From the NCBI GenBank assembly GCA_003152695.1, contig PMAT01000036.1, positions 1 to 56,369 of the forward strand: DNA of 56,369 nt, given 5' to 3'. The DNA comes from Acidobacteriaceae bacterium (GTDB lineage Bacteria; Acidobacteriota; Terriglobia; Terriglobales; Acidobacteriaceae). Made by a program: the position numbers and the translations under genes. Below are positions 41,868 through 49,957 of the stretch, piece after piece (position 1 is the stretch's first letter; each line of letters begins with the position of its first letter). The notes under the pieces were generated by a model, which searched no databases, was not told the origin of the DNA, and was given only the letters and a program-made list of their open reading frames with translations.

Positions 41868-42539
41868 CTAGTGCGACGGCTCCACATTCAGGTCCGTCAT
41901 TCCGCGCAGCAGGTCCCGTTCATCATCGGTGTAGTTGTTGCGGAACTCGTCCGAACTCAACAACTGATTCCGCGCCTGGGGCGGCATACCGCGCAACCTT
42001 CGATAGGCTTGTGAAACCTTGCCCTTCTGGTCGTCAGGCAGATTGCGATACCGCTGAAACAGACTGCGCGCAGCCGTCTGCTGCTCCGGAGTCATGTGCT
42101 CGAAGGTTTCCATCCGATTGAGAATCCTGGTCTTCTGCTCCGGAGGCTGACTGTTGAAGTTCCGCAAACGATCGAGCAGATGGTTTTGTTTCTCGGGCGG
42201 AAGACTGCGGAAACTGGGATCTTGTTGCAGTTGCCTCTCCTGCTGCTGTGGCGGCAATGCCATATATTTTCGCAGCCAATCGCCGCGATGCGGACCGGGA
42301 CCGTTCAGATGAAGCTGATTGCCTCCATTAGAGCTTTGCGGCGAAGCCGGCGGTGCACCATTAGAGCTTTGCGGCGAAGCCGGTGGTGCACCATTCATGG
42401 GCCGGGAGCTAGGTCGTGCTTGCTGCGCCGATCCTGAGGGCAGAGCGTGATGCTGCCAATGGGGAAAAAGCGCCAGCGCTGGAATTGCGCTGAACAGCAG
42501 CACCAGGCTGGCCAGGATGGATTTAGCGGCGCGCACCAC
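41868..42539 (-). CDS. DUF3106-like exported protein
   Basis: A 223-residue protein. Signal peptide (ILASLVLLFSAIPALA); Pro/Ser/Asn-rich linker with an 11-residue sequence GAPPASPQSSN twice (a 33-bp direct repeat at 42326-42391); then repeated short helical motifs of the DUF3106 kind: LPPEKQNHLLDRLRNFNSQPPEQKTRILNRMETFEHMTPEQQ. Starts seven bases after the anti-sigma stop, so probably the regulated or sensory partner of that pair. Molecular role unknown. Confidence 0.8.
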   Translation of the reverse strand: MVRAAKSILASLVLLFSAIPALALFPHWQHHALPSGSAQQARPSSRPMNGAPPASPQSSNGAPPASPQSSNGGNQLHLNGPGPHRGDWLRKYMALPPQQQERQLQQDPSFRSLPPEKQNHLLDRLRNFNSQPPEQKTRILNRMETFEHMTPEQQTAARSLFQRYRNLPDDQKGKVSQAYRRLRGMPPQARNQLLSSDEFRNNYTDDERDLLRGMTDLNVEPSH

Positions 42540-42545
42540 TTCTAG

Positions 42546-43034
42546 TTACTCCGTTGAGGATTGCTGGTCATCAAGAGCGTCAAAATCCGAGAACAGATCG
42601 GCATTCTTGTCCAGGTACTGCAAATCGCCAACCGCGGTTCCGGGGCTGTAGTTCACCCGTACCACACCGGGCTGGTCATTGGTCGCCAGGGTGTTGCGGT
42701 TGCGATTCACGCGGCCCATCTCCAGCAGTCCGGCGCCAGCCGCCACCAAAACCACAGCCGCCGCCGCGGCCACCGGCCGGCGCAACCATGCCAGCCAGCC
42801 GCCAAGTTGCATTGAGGTTGCCTCGCGCATCCGCGCCCGCAAGCGGGAACTGAAATACGGGGATGGCTCCGGCGCCTGCCACTCGTCCAGGACCGACATG
42901 GTTTGCTGGAACGAAGCCAGTTCACGTGCGCAAGCCGCGCAACTCCGCAAATGTTCCTGCAACTGAGGCGAAGCCGTTTCCGGCCCGCTTAGCACCGCTT
43001 CCATAAAATCGCCGCGAAGCTTCTCGCACATCAT
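42546..43034 (-). CDS. zinc-finger (ZAS) anti-sigma factor
   Basis: A 162-residue protein: N-terminal zinc-binding anti-sigma domain with H28-x3-C32-x2-C35 (HLRSCAAC), a short linker, one transmembrane helix at about 87-106 (PVAAAAAVVLVAAGAGLLEM), and a periplasmic tail of about 55 residues. It should sequester the ECF sigma factor encoded 20 bases upstream. Signal perception might involve the DUF3106 protein. Confidence 0.85.
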   Translation of the reverse strand: MMCEKLRGDFMEAVLSGPETASPQLQEHLRSCAACARELASFQQTMSVLDEWQAPEPSPYFSSRLRARMREATSMQLGGWLAWLRRPVAAAAAVVLVAAGAGLLEMGRVNRNRNTLATNDQPGVVRVNYSPGTAVGDLQYLDKNADLFSDFDALDDQQSSTE

Positions 43035-43054
43035 AACCGCACCCTACTTCCTAC

Positions 43055-43873
43055 TTATAAAAACTGTTTCAATGTCTCCCGCAGCGTTTCGTACGCCCGG
43101 AACAGCAACGACTTGGTTGCCGACTCGCTTAACTTTAATACCGCCGCGATCTGCTTGTAATCCATGTTCTGGTACTTGTGCATGATCACGGCCATGCGTT
43201 GGCGCTCGGGCAACGCCTCGACCTGGCGGCGAATGGCCGCCAGCCTTTCCGTGCGCAGGATGATTTGCTCAGCATTCAAGCCGCTGTCGGCCAAGTCCAC
43301 CGTCATGCCGGTATCGGCATCGGGTTCATCCAGATTCACCATGTTCTCGGGGCGTTGGTGCTTGGTGTCACGCGCGTAATTCACCGCCAGGTTGGTCGCA
43401 ATACGATAGAGCCAGGTGGTGAACTTGGCGCTCGCCGCATAGCCCTGCCGCGAGCGATAGACACGTAAAAACACTTCTTGCGCCAACTCCTCGGCTACCG
43501 GCTGATTATGGGTCATGCGGTACATGAAGCTGATCATCTGGCGGCGGTACTTCTCCACCAGGTAGTTGAAAGCAACATCGTCGCCCGCGGCCACGCGTAG
43601 CATGACCTCGGCATCGCTCAGCATCTCCAGCACGACAGGTTCGATCAATTCGCCCCGTAATCCGGCGGGTAGCTCCGCCGTCCCCTTAGCGGGGCCCCCG
43701 GCCAGCAAGAGCCGATCCAGTGCGATGCTGCTCACATCGGCTGTAACCCTTCTGGCTCCAGAAAGTTGCGTAGGAGCAGCACGGCTTTCCGCCGGCCCGC
43801 GAGGGGGCCGGACGGAACTGCGATCGGAGGAGTCAGCCCGCTCCGATTCGCGTTTGGGTTTGTCCATCGCCAT
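43055..43873 (-). CDS. ECF-type RNA polymerase sigma factor
   Basis: Sigma-70 region 2 (about 98-165: FNYLVEKYRRQMISFMYRM, AEELAQEVFLRVYRSRQGY, FTTWLYRIATNLAVNYARD) and region 4 (about 217-268: LPERQRMAVIMHKYQNMDYKQIAAVLKLSESATKSLLFRAYETLRETL). No region 3. The first 80 residues are low-complexity and not typical; the internal ATG encoding MLSDAEVML may be the true start. First gene of a sigma/anti-sigma/DUF3106 unit. Confidence 0.88.
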   Translation of the reverse strand: MAMDKPKRESERADSSDRSSVRPPRGPAESRAAPTQLSGARRVTADVSSIALDRLLLAGGPAKGTAELPAGLRGELIEPVVLEMLSDAEVMLRVAAGDDVAFNYLVEKYRRQMISFMYRMTHNQPVAEELAQEVFLRVYRSRQGYAASAKFTTWLYRIATNLAVNYARDTKHQRPENMVNLDEPDADTGMTVDLADSGLNAEQIILRTERLAAIRRQVEALPERQRMAVIMHKYQNMDYKQIAAVLKLSESATKSLLFRAYETLRETLKQFL

Positions 43874-43952
43874 GTAGCAGCCTGCTGCATCCCAGCAGGG
43901 TTAACAGTATTATGCATGAGTGTACGAATTCAGGCACCCCGGTAATCCTCTG

Positions 43953-44462
43953 ATGCAAAAGTGCATGTCGTCTATTGGCTGGCTTACACTGCTTCTCGGC
44001 GTTCTGCTGACTACAGGGTTGCAAGGCGGCCTACTGGGACAGAATCAGCAGCCCCCGTCCCCCGGGCCCGCGCCACCGCCGGCCGAAGAGAAGCTGGATC
44101 TCAGCGACCAGGTCATACGGGACGTCTTCGGGCCCCTGCAACGTGGAATGGAGGGCCACAATTCCTATCAAGTACTGGCTCTCTTCGACGAGCAACAGAC
44201 GCCCGACTACGCCCAGGTCCGCGACCAGTTGAGCGCCTTCTTCGCTCAGTACGATGCCATCCGCTTCCGTTACCAACTGCTGCAGGTCACATCCGATAAG
44301 AACGGCGGCTCCGCGGTCGCCGAGATCGAGATGGAGGCCACGCCCGCGGACCCGTCGCAGATCACCCTGCGGCGCGAGACCCAAATGCGCTTTCGCCTGA
44401 CCCTGGGGCCTAAGGGCTGGAGGCTGGCGGGATTTGCTCCCGCCGATTTCTTCGCCCAATGA
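43953..44462 (+). CDS. hypothetical exported protein (NTF2-like appearance)
   Basis: About 169 residues. Hydrophobic N-terminal segment (IGWLTLLLGVLLTTGLQGGLLG) consistent with a signal peptide; Pro-rich linker; then a mixed alpha/beta domain DLSDQVIRDVFGPLQRGMEGHN..., ending in LTLGPKGWRLAGFAPADFF, which looks like a SnoaL/NTF2-type fold. Function unknown. Divergent from the sigma-factor unit; the Nudix gene follows after 40 bases. Confidence 0.6.
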   Translation: MQKCMSSIGWLTLLLGVLLTTGLQGGLLGQNQQPPSPGPAPPPAEEKLDLSDQVIRDVFGPLQRGMEGHNSYQVLALFDEQQTPDYAQVRDQLSAFFAQYDAIRFRYQLLQVTSDKNGGSAVAEIEMEATPADPSQITLRRETQMRFRLTLGPKGWRLAGFAPADFFAQ

Positions 44463-44502
44463 CGCCAGCGCAATGCCTTCCGCTTGATCGCCGGGACCTG
44501 CT

Positions 44503-44943
44503 ATGAAACGCGACTATCCCGAACGGCCCATCATCGGAGTTGGCGCAGTGATCATCCGTGGGGACCGCGTGCTGCTGGTGCGCCGCGCAACCGAGCCGCT
44601 CAAAGGAGAGTGGTCCGTTCCCGGCGGCGTGTTGGAGCTCGGCGAGAAGCTTCGCCAAGGTGTACGCCGCGAGGTATTGGAAGAGACCGGGCTCGAGGTC
44701 GAACCGGGCGACGTGCTGGATGTCTTTGACAGCATCTTCCGGGATGAGCAGGGACGTACCCAGTACCACTATGTCCTGATCGACTATCTTTGCCACTGCA
44801 TCGCAGAAGACGCGAGAGCTGGAAGCGACGTCAGCGAGGTCAGATGGGTGCCGCAGGACGAGCTGGCGGCGATGGGGTTGCGAGATTCCATTGCGCAGGT
44901 GGTGCGCAACGGGTTCAGGAGGGTCGAACAAAATATCAGTTGA
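44503..44943 (+). CDS. Nudix hydrolase
   Basis: A 146-residue pyrophosphohydrolase with the complete Nudix box GGVLELGEKLRQGVRREVLEE, then TGL (about 42-65). The sequence around it (VGAVIIRGDRVLLVRRATEPLKGEWSVPGG) is like ADP-ribose or 8-oxo-dGTP hydrolases. Substrate not predictable. Starts at ATG 44503. Confidence 0.88.
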   Translation: MKRDYPERPIIGVGAVIIRGDRVLLVRRATEPLKGEWSVPGGVLELGEKLRQGVRREVLEETGLEVEPGDVLDVFDSIFRDEQGRTQYHYVLIDYLCHCIAEDARAGSDVSEVRWVPQDELAAMGLRDSIAQVVRNGFRRVEQNIS

Positions 44944-44987
44944 CGCCATGCCAGTCGCGCAGGAACATGCTTCTACCGGAGGAGTTA

Positions 44988-45518
44988 ATGTCGCGGACCT
45001 TCGTTGGCTGTATCGTAATTTCGCTTATTTTTTTTACGGTGATTTCGGTTGAGGCGCAAGATACGACGGCGCCAGATACCACGAACCCCTCGGAACAAGT
45101 TCCGAAGGTAAAACGCCCGAAGCAAGTGCCCAACCCACCCGACAAGCCACCCGACATGGTTTGCTTCGGCGACGGGCCCAAGTTCAGCATTCAGTTCGTG
45201 TCGTGGGGCGCCAGATATCTCGGCATCAATCAGCCGGACAAAGACTTCCGAGGCGGCCTTTTCTGGGTGCCGGACCAAAAGGTCTGGCTGTGGCAGCAGG
45301 AAAATAACCTCGCGTCGGTGGGCGGCGGAGATGTGCTGTTAGCCAGGGTCCAAAACGCGTCATGCACCGATCCTGGGCGCAAGGGAACGTTCCCCTTCGC
45401 AGTGGTGGTGACTTTGCCGCAGGGCGACATGCTAAGCGGCTGCTGCCGTATATTGAAGGCCGGGGAAGCGCCAGCCGCACCGAAGAGTGTGCCCTCCAAC
45501 GCCACGCCAGCGCAGTGA
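44988..45518 (+). CDS. hypothetical secreted protein (COG3650-like C-terminus)
   Basis: A 176-residue protein with signal peptide (FVGCIVISLIFFTVISVEA) and strong Shine-Dalgarno GGAGGAG before the ATG at 44988. After a Pro/Lys-rich linker it has FSIQFVSWGARYLGINQPD and ends in a cysteine-containing NASCTDPGRKGTFPFAVVV...LSGCCR, reminiscent of the C-terminal part of COG3650/HslJ-region lipoproteins. The resemblance is weak. Followed by a perfect terminator hairpin. Confidence 0.6.
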   Translation: MSRTFVGCIVISLIFFTVISVEAQDTTAPDTTNPSEQVPKVKRPKQVPNPPDKPPDMVCFGDGPKFSIQFVSWGARYLGINQPDKDFRGGLFWVPDQKVWLWQQENNLASVGGGDVLLARVQNASCTDPGRKGTFPFAVVVTLPQGDMLSGCCRILKAGEAPAAPKSVPSNATPAQ

Positions 45519-45556
45519 AGCTTCGCGGCTGCCTCGCATCTGGGCTTGCAAATAGA

Positions 45557-45590
45557 AAAGACCCGCGGCGCGTGGCGCCAGCGGGTCTTT
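45557..45590. terminator. bidirectional terminator hairpin
   Basis: Perfect arms AAAGACCCGC and GCGGGTCTTT around a GC-rich loop; A/T runs on each side let it work on both strands. Confidence 0.75.
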
Positions 45591-45691
45591 CCGGTTAGCT
45601 GTTGGGATTGGCCTGAGGCTGTCCACTCTACGTGGCCCCAGCGGCAGACTTCACAGCTATGCGAGTCTTGCGAGGATTTAGAGCGGAAGCC

Positions 45692-45742
45692 CTAAGCCTC
45701 AGCCACCTCACTTGGGATACTACTCGGACAATCAATCTTCAT
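45692..45742 (-). CDS. 16-codon ORF with very strong ribosome binding site (possible remnant)
   Basis: On the minus strand AAAGGAGGGTGATCC, almost the full anti-SD complement, precedes an ATG (45742) that encodes MKIDCPSSIPSEVAEA and a TAG. The downstream sequence in frame (SHSCEVCRW) has the CxxC of short zinc-finger proteins whose N-termini look like CPSxxPxxVxEAY. It may be a leader peptide or the decayed start of a small zinc-finger gene. Confidence 0.35.
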   Translation of the reverse strand: MKIDCPSSIPSEVAEA

Positions 45743-45802
45743 ATATTTGGATCACCCTCCTTTCCAGTGTAGAAGCAAAATAGCACTGCTTGAAGGTGTC
45801 CG

Positions 45803-46183
45803 TCAAACACAGAGTTGCGGGGAGTCTTCAAGTTGCAAATCCCCCAGCCACCTCACAAACTCGTTGTGCGGTCCCAGCACGATTTGCTTGGGCGCCACCG
45901 GCCGGTCGGCCAGTTCGAAGCCCATGATGATGATCTCTTCGCCCTTCTTGACCAGGTGAGCGGCCGCTCCGTTCATGCAGATGACGCCAGAGCCGCGCGG
46001 CCCCGGAATAGTGTAGGTTTCCAGTCGCGCGCCGCTGGTGTTGCTGACCACCATCACTTTTTCGCCGGGCAGTAGTCCCACCATTTCCATCAATTCCTCA
46101 TCGATCGTGATACTTCCCACGTATCGCAGATCGGCATCGGTAACTGTGGCCTGGTGAATTTTCGAACGTAACATCCACCTCAT
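45803..46183 (-). CDS. panD: aspartate 1-decarboxylase
   Basis: About 126 residues. Makes beta-alanine for pantothenate/CoA. The N-terminus [21 protein letters not shown] contains the Gly-Ser self-cleavage site that generates the pyruvoyl cofactor (YVGSITID); [14 protein letters not shown] and [11 protein letters not shown] are conserved. The ATG at 46183 is preferred because GGAGGA precedes it; an internal ATG nine bases later is also used in homologues. Confidence 0.92.
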   Translation of the reverse strand: MRWMLRSKIHQATVTDADLRYVGSITIDEELMEMVGLLPGEKVMVVSNTSGARLETYTIPGPRGSGVICMNGAAAHLVKKGEEIIIMGFELADRPVAPKQIVLGPHNEFVRWLGDLQLEDSPQLCV

Positions 46184-46258
46184 GTTGTCCTCCGTGTCCC
46201 ACGCCGCGAACGCGGCTGCAGGCACTTACCAATATCTTAGCAGTTTCGGGTCGGCTGA

Positions 46259-46290
46259 TTCACCACAGAGGCACGGAGACGCAGAGAAAG
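46259..46290. repeat. TTCACCACAGAG-type dispersed repeat, copy 1
   Basis: TTCACCACAGAGGCACGGAG, then ACGCAGAGAA. Related copies at 54730-54759 (inverted) and 55614-55643. Confidence 0.55.
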
Positions 46291-46350
46291 AATCGGTAGG
46301 TCGGGGTCTAACGTCCCGCAGAATCAGTCGTTCCTTGGAAATTGGGATTG

Positions 46351-46379
46351 GAAACTTGAAACTCGAAACTGGAAACTTC
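46351..46379. repeat. heptamer tandem array E
   Basis: GAAACTTGAAACTCGAAACT then GGAAACTTCT: units ACTTGAA, ACTCGAA, ACTGGAA, ACTTCT. Same family as arrays A, F and G. It sits between panD and the VWA gene. Confidence 0.75.
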
Positions 46380-46381
46380 TT

Positions 46382-47578
46382 CTACTGCCGTGGCGCGTAG
46401 TAGCCCTTGCGGGCGCGCACTTTGTACTTCTTGTTGTCAGCCATGATCTCGATCTTGCGGTACTGGCCATTGGAAACGAAATCTGCGGGCTTGTAGGCCA
46501 CGGCGTACTGGCTGCGCAACTCATCCTGAATCTGCGAGAAGGCGTCGGCCACATCCTGAATCTTGAACGGGAAGAAAGCCTTGCCGCCGGTTTCGTCGGC
46601 GAAATGTTCCAGGATTTTGTCGCCGCGCAATTTCATCCCGCTGACATTGGTGGAAATGGTGTAGATGATGACCTCGGCGCGCTGCGCCATTTCCACGGCT
46701 TCTTCGCGGGAGACGCGGCTCTGGTTGTCCTCGCCATCGCTGAGCAGGATGATGGCGCGCCGGGTAGCCACCAGACTCTTGTCCTCCTTCATCAGCTTGT
46801 CGCGGCAGGCAAAGTAGATGGCGTCGTACATCGCGGTGCCGCCGCCCGGCCGCAGCATACGCACGCCATGGGAGAGCGCCTCAGTATCGTCGGTGAAGTC
46901 CTGCGTCACCTCGGGCGTAGTGTCGAAGCCGATGACAAACGCCTGGTCGAACCTCGGCCGGATGATCTGGTTCAGAAACTCGATCGCCGCTTCCTGCTCA
47001 AACTTGAAGCGATCGCGCACCGAGTTGCTGGCGTCGATGAGCAATCCTACGCGCAGCGGCAGGTTCGTTTGCCGGCTAAACGAGCGGATGCTCTCTGCGG
47101 GCTTGCTGTCGTCAAGGACCCTGAAATCGTTCTGCGTGAGGTCTTTTACGAAGTGGCCGCGCTTGTCGGTGACGGTAAAGACCACGTTGACTTCGTCCAC
47201 CCGTTTGCGGATGACGGTGATCTCCTCGTCGGGATTGTCGGCCTTGCCGGTTGAGCTGCCGGCAGAACCCCCCGGCGCCGTGGTGGATTTATTCAATGCG
47301 CTGGAAGTGGCCGGCTGCGATGAGCTGTTCTGCTGGGCCGTTGCGGGTGGTGAAGAATTTGCATTGGCAGCGGTCCCTGCATTCGGGTCGGACGCGGGCG
47401 CAGCCGGTGATTGCGCCGGTGTCGTGGATTGGCCGCTCCCGGACGCTGGCGGAGCGGACTGCGGCGGAGGGAACTTCGTCGCCGATGGCGCGGTAGGAAG
47501 CTGCTGCTCTGTAGAGTTCTGGGCGGCCAGCCCCCACGGCAGTGCCACCAACAAAACCATCATCACCCAAGTTTTCAT
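46382..47578 (-). CDS. secreted VWFA-related acidobacterial domain protein
   Basis: About 398 residues. Signal peptide MKTWVMMVLLVALPWGLAAQ; a Pro/Ala/Ser/Gln-rich stalk about 20-115; then the acidobacterial VWFA-type region: VNVVFTVTDKRGHFVKDLTQNDF, followed by a von Willebrand A domain with MIDAS DASNSVRDR and LLSDGEDNQSRV. The ending YRKIEIMADNKKYKVRARKGYYAP is the family signature. Likely periplasmic or surface adhesion/scaffold protein; ligand unknown. Confidence 0.9.
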   Translation of the reverse strand: MKTWVMMVLLVALPWGLAAQNSTEQQLPTAPSATKFPPPQSAPPASGSGQSTTPAQSPAAPASDPNAGTAANANSSPPATAQQNSSSQPATSSALNKSTTAPGGSAGSSTGKADNPDEEITVIRKRVDEVNVVFTVTDKRGHFVKDLTQNDFRVLDDSKPAESIRSFSRQTNLPLRVGLLIDASNSVRDRFKFEQEAAIEFLNQIIRPRFDQAFVIGFDTTPEVTQDFTDDTEALSHGVRMLRPGGGTAMYDAIYFACRDKLMKEDKSLVATRRAIILLSDGEDNQSRVSREEAVEMAQRAEVIIYTISTNVSGMKLRGDKILEHFADETGGKAFFPFKIQDVADAFSQIQDELRSQYAVAYKPADFVSNGQYRKIEIMADNKKYKVRARKGYYAPRQ

Positions 47579-47673
47579 TCGAAATTCCATTATAGCCGCT
47601 TGCGGGGCTGGACGAGTGGTCCGTGATTAGTGGCCAGACAGATTCTGAGTACGACGAAAGACCTTTATGGCTG

Positions 47674-47762
47674 TCATCCTGAGCGACGAACCCGGTCGCC
47701 GCGGCGACCGGACGAGGAGTCGAAGGATCCCTATCCTGTCACCTGCCCTCGCCCGGAATGAC
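47674..47762. repeat. dispersed TGTCATCCTGAGCGA element, copy 2
   Basis: Starts TGTCATCCTGAGCGA and ends GGAATGACA (inverted ends TGTCATCC / GGAATGACA), containing GGTCGCCGCGGCGACC and AGTCGAAGGATCCCTA. A shorter form is at 1023-1062. Confidence 0.55.
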
Positions 47763-47789
47763 ACCTCCAATTTCATGAATGATCAAGCC

Positions 47790-48833
47790 TCATCCTCGAA
47801 TCTGCTCCAGAAACTGCGTCAATTCCCGAGGCAACGGGGCGCTGAAGGAAAGCGGCTGCCCGGTTCGGGGATGGGTGAACGCGACGGCTGCCGCGTGCAG
47901 GAAGTTGCGATTGAGGACGAGTACGCTGGGCGTCTGCCCAGCTTCCGACCGGCTTGCCCGAGAGGTCGCCTTGGTCGAGGCCTTTCGCAGAGCCGTAGGC
48001 CGGCGCAGTTCTTTCGGCGCGCGGTACAGCGAGTCGCCCACCACCGGATGGCCAATGGACGACATATGCACGCGGATTTGGTGAGTGCGCCCGGTCTCGA
48101 TTCGGACATCCACCAGCGCGAACTTGCCAAATGGCGAGTCTATCCGCTCGCGAACCTCATAATGAGTAATCGCCGAGCGGCCCCGGCTGCCGCGGGTGGT
48201 CATGCGAACCCGCCGCACTACATCGCGGCTGATCTCGGCATTGACGGTGCCACGGTCCTTCGCGGGCCAGCCATGCACCAGCGCCACGTAACGCTTCTTG
48301 ACCTCGCGCCCCGAAAATTGCTGGCCCAGCTTGCGATGCGTCACGTCGTTCTTGGCGACGATGATCAGCCCGCTGGTTTCCTTATCGAGCCGGTGCACGA
48401 TCCCCGGGCGCAACTCGCCGCCTACATCCGACAGCTTGGCGAAGCGATGCAGCAGGGCGTTGACTAGCGTCCCGCGATTGCGTTCGCTGTCGGTGGCCCC
48501 TGCACCGGCGTGCACCATCATCCCCGCCGGCTTGTTGATGACAGCCAGGTCGTCGTCTTCGTAGATGATGTCGAGAGGAATGTCCTCTGCGATCGCGCGC
48601 AACGGCGGGGGTTCGGGGTCGCCAAGGATGGTGATCTGTTCGCCACCGCGAAGCCGCAGCGACGGCTTGGAGGCGCTGCCGTTGACCAGGGCTTTCTGTT
48701 CCGCCAGCAACTGCTGCACGCGTGCGCGGCTGATGTCGGGGATATGCGCAGTGAGGAATTGATCGAGGCGCTGGCCCGCGGCATCGGGCGGAACGGAGAT
48801 CGTTACGGGGAAGTTTCGAGTTTCGAGTTTCAA
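47790..48833 (-). CDS. rluD: RluD-type 23S rRNA pseudouridine synthase
   Basis: About 347 residues. An S4 RNA-binding domain (about 15-75, AGQRLDQFLTAHIPDISRA) and the RsuA/RluD catalytic domain with HRLDKETSGLIIVAK carrying the catalytic Asp. RluD modifies positions in helix 69 of 23S rRNA; the exact target here is inferred. The predicted start (TTG at 48833) and the first codons (MKLETRN) lie inside heptamer array F, so the true start is uncertain. Downstream of lgt on the same strand. Confidence 0.88.
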   Translation of the reverse strand: MKLETRNFPVTISVPPDAAGQRLDQFLTAHIPDISRARVQQLLAEQKALVNGSASKPSLRLRGGEQITILGDPEPPPLRAIAEDIPLDIIYEDDDLAVINKPAGMMVHAGAGATDSERNRGTLVNALLHRFAKLSDVGGELRPGIVHRLDKETSGLIIVAKNDVTHRKLGQQFSGREVKKRYVALVHGWPAKDRGTVNAEISRDVVRRVRMTTRGSRGRSAITHYEVRERIDSPFGKFALVDVRIETGRTHQIRVHMSSIGHPVVGDSLYRAPKELRRPTALRKASTKATSRASRSEAGQTPSVLVLNRNFLHAAAVAFTHPRTGQPLSFSAPLPRELTQFLEQIRG

Positions 48834-48873
48834 GTTTGAAAACCAGTTTCAAGTTTCGAGTTTCAAGTTTCCA
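48812..48873. repeat. heptamer tandem array F
   Basis: Eight or nine 7-base units of AGTTTCR (AGTTTCG, AGTTTCG, AGTTTCA, AGTTTGA, a short break, AGTTTCA, AGTTTCG, AGTTTCA, AGTTTCC). On the minus strand this is ACTYGAA, as in arrays A, E and G. It overlaps the beginning of rluD. Confidence 0.85.
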
Positions 48874-48964
48874 GTGGGACGGGCAAATGATGATAGGCGC
48901 TTCCGAACGCCCTCAAGACGGGCGGTGGACGTCTCTTCTTGACGAACCTCCGCCTGTTCCGCAA

Positions 48965-48996
48965 ACTCGAAACTTGAAACTTGAAACTCGAAACTA
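48965..48996. repeat. heptamer tandem array G
   Basis: ACTCGAA, ACTTGAA, ACTTGAA, ACTCGAA, ACT on the plus strand: the inverse of array F, 90 bases away. Together the two can form a long stem. It touches the lgt stop codon. Confidence 0.8.
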
Positions 48997-49797
48997 TCTT
49001 GTGGCTTTGATCGGCACGACCGGCGCGAGCGCCGCCCGGCGCATCCACAGCAAGCCGCCACCGATCACCAGGCACAGCGCGATCGCCTGCGTGCCTGACA
49101 TGAATCCCATGAACTCGCCGCGCCCAGGATCGCCGCGGAAGAACTCGATGAAATAGCGGGCCACTCCGTAAATAATCATGTAGCTTCCGATGATTTCGCC
49201 TTCGAACTTCTTGCGCCGGAGGAGCCACACCAGGAACACGCAGTTGGCCAGCTCGACGACCATCTCGTAAAGCTGGGTGGGATGCAGCGGCACGTTGAGC
49301 GGGGTCCCGACAATTTCATTGGCCAGAGGATTGTGGAAGGTCACGGCCCAGGGCACGTGAGTTTCGCGGCCCCAGCAGCAGCCGGCGGCGAAACAGCCGA
49401 CACGGCCGAACGCGTGTCCCAACGCCAGCCCTGGGGCAAACACGTCGCAAGTTCGCAGTACCGGCATATTGTTGCGGCGCATGTACCAGATGCACATCGC
49501 GAGCGCGAGCACAAAGCCGCCCGACCACACGCCCCCGGCCTGAAAGGTTGACAGGCTGAAGACCTCTGCGGGATGGTCGCGGTAGTAGCCGAGATCCACT
49601 AGGATCATCAGGATCTTCGCGCCGGCAATGCCGGACAGGATGGCAATGATGCCAAGGTTCCAGAGTCTGTCGGGATCGAGTCCTTGCTCGCGGCCCAGCT
49701 TGACGATGAGCATGAGGCCGAAGATCAGGCCCAGGGCTGCCATCAACCCATAGGTGGGCAGGTTAAAGTTGCCAATGTGAAATAAACGGGGAAGCAC
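48994..49797 (-). CDS. lgt: prolipoprotein diacylglyceryl transferase
   Basis: A 267-residue inner-membrane protein with about seven helices. The signature region is GHAFGRVGCFAAGCCWG (about 128-144, a variant of HGRxGNFxNxE with a Cys-rich end), and VPLHPTQLYEM with the conserved histidine. It attaches diacylglycerol to the lipobox cysteine of lipoproteins. The first gene after the 6S RNA on the same strand. Confidence 0.92.
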   Translation of the reverse strand: MLPRLFHIGNFNLPTYGLMAALGLIFGLMLIVKLGREQGLDPDRLWNLGIIAILSGIAGAKILMILVDLGYYRDHPAEVFSLSTFQAGGVWSGGFVLALAMCIWYMRRNNMPVLRTCDVFAPGLALGHAFGRVGCFAAGCCWGRETHVPWAVTFHNPLANEIVGTPLNVPLHPTQLYEMVVELANCVFLVWLLRRKKFEGEIIGSYMIIYGVARYFIEFFRGDPGRGEFMGFMSGTQAIALCLVIGGGLLWMRRAALAPVVPIKATR

Positions 49798-49844
49798 GAT
49801 TCTATTTTAGATGCAAAGGGCGGTGGCGGGACGCAACGACTGGT

Positions 49845-49956
49845 ATTTAGCAGTTAGCATTTAGCACTTGGCATTTAGTCCGGTCTTTGGGACTACGTCA
49901 ACCCGCAAGCCTTAGCCAAGTGCTAAGCGCCAACTGCTAACAGCTAACAGCTAACA
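49845..49956. repeat. heptamer tandem array H (inverted pair, long hairpin)
   Basis: Left arm 49845-49879: ATTTAGC, AGTTAGC, ATTTAGC, ACTTGGC, ATTTAGT. Right arm 49909-49956: GCCAAGT, GCTAAGC, GCCAACT, then GCTAACA three times. The arms are complementary over about 28 bases with few mismatches (GCCAAGTGCTAA against TTAGCACTTGGC). The right arm ends at the T-run of the 6S RNA gene. Confidence 0.85.
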
Positions 49957-49957
49957 A

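Noticed and set aside
48812-48996. CRISPR or terminator interpretation of the GAAACT arrays
   Set aside because: Units are contiguous 7-mers without spacers, and there is no T-run suitable for intrinsic termination.
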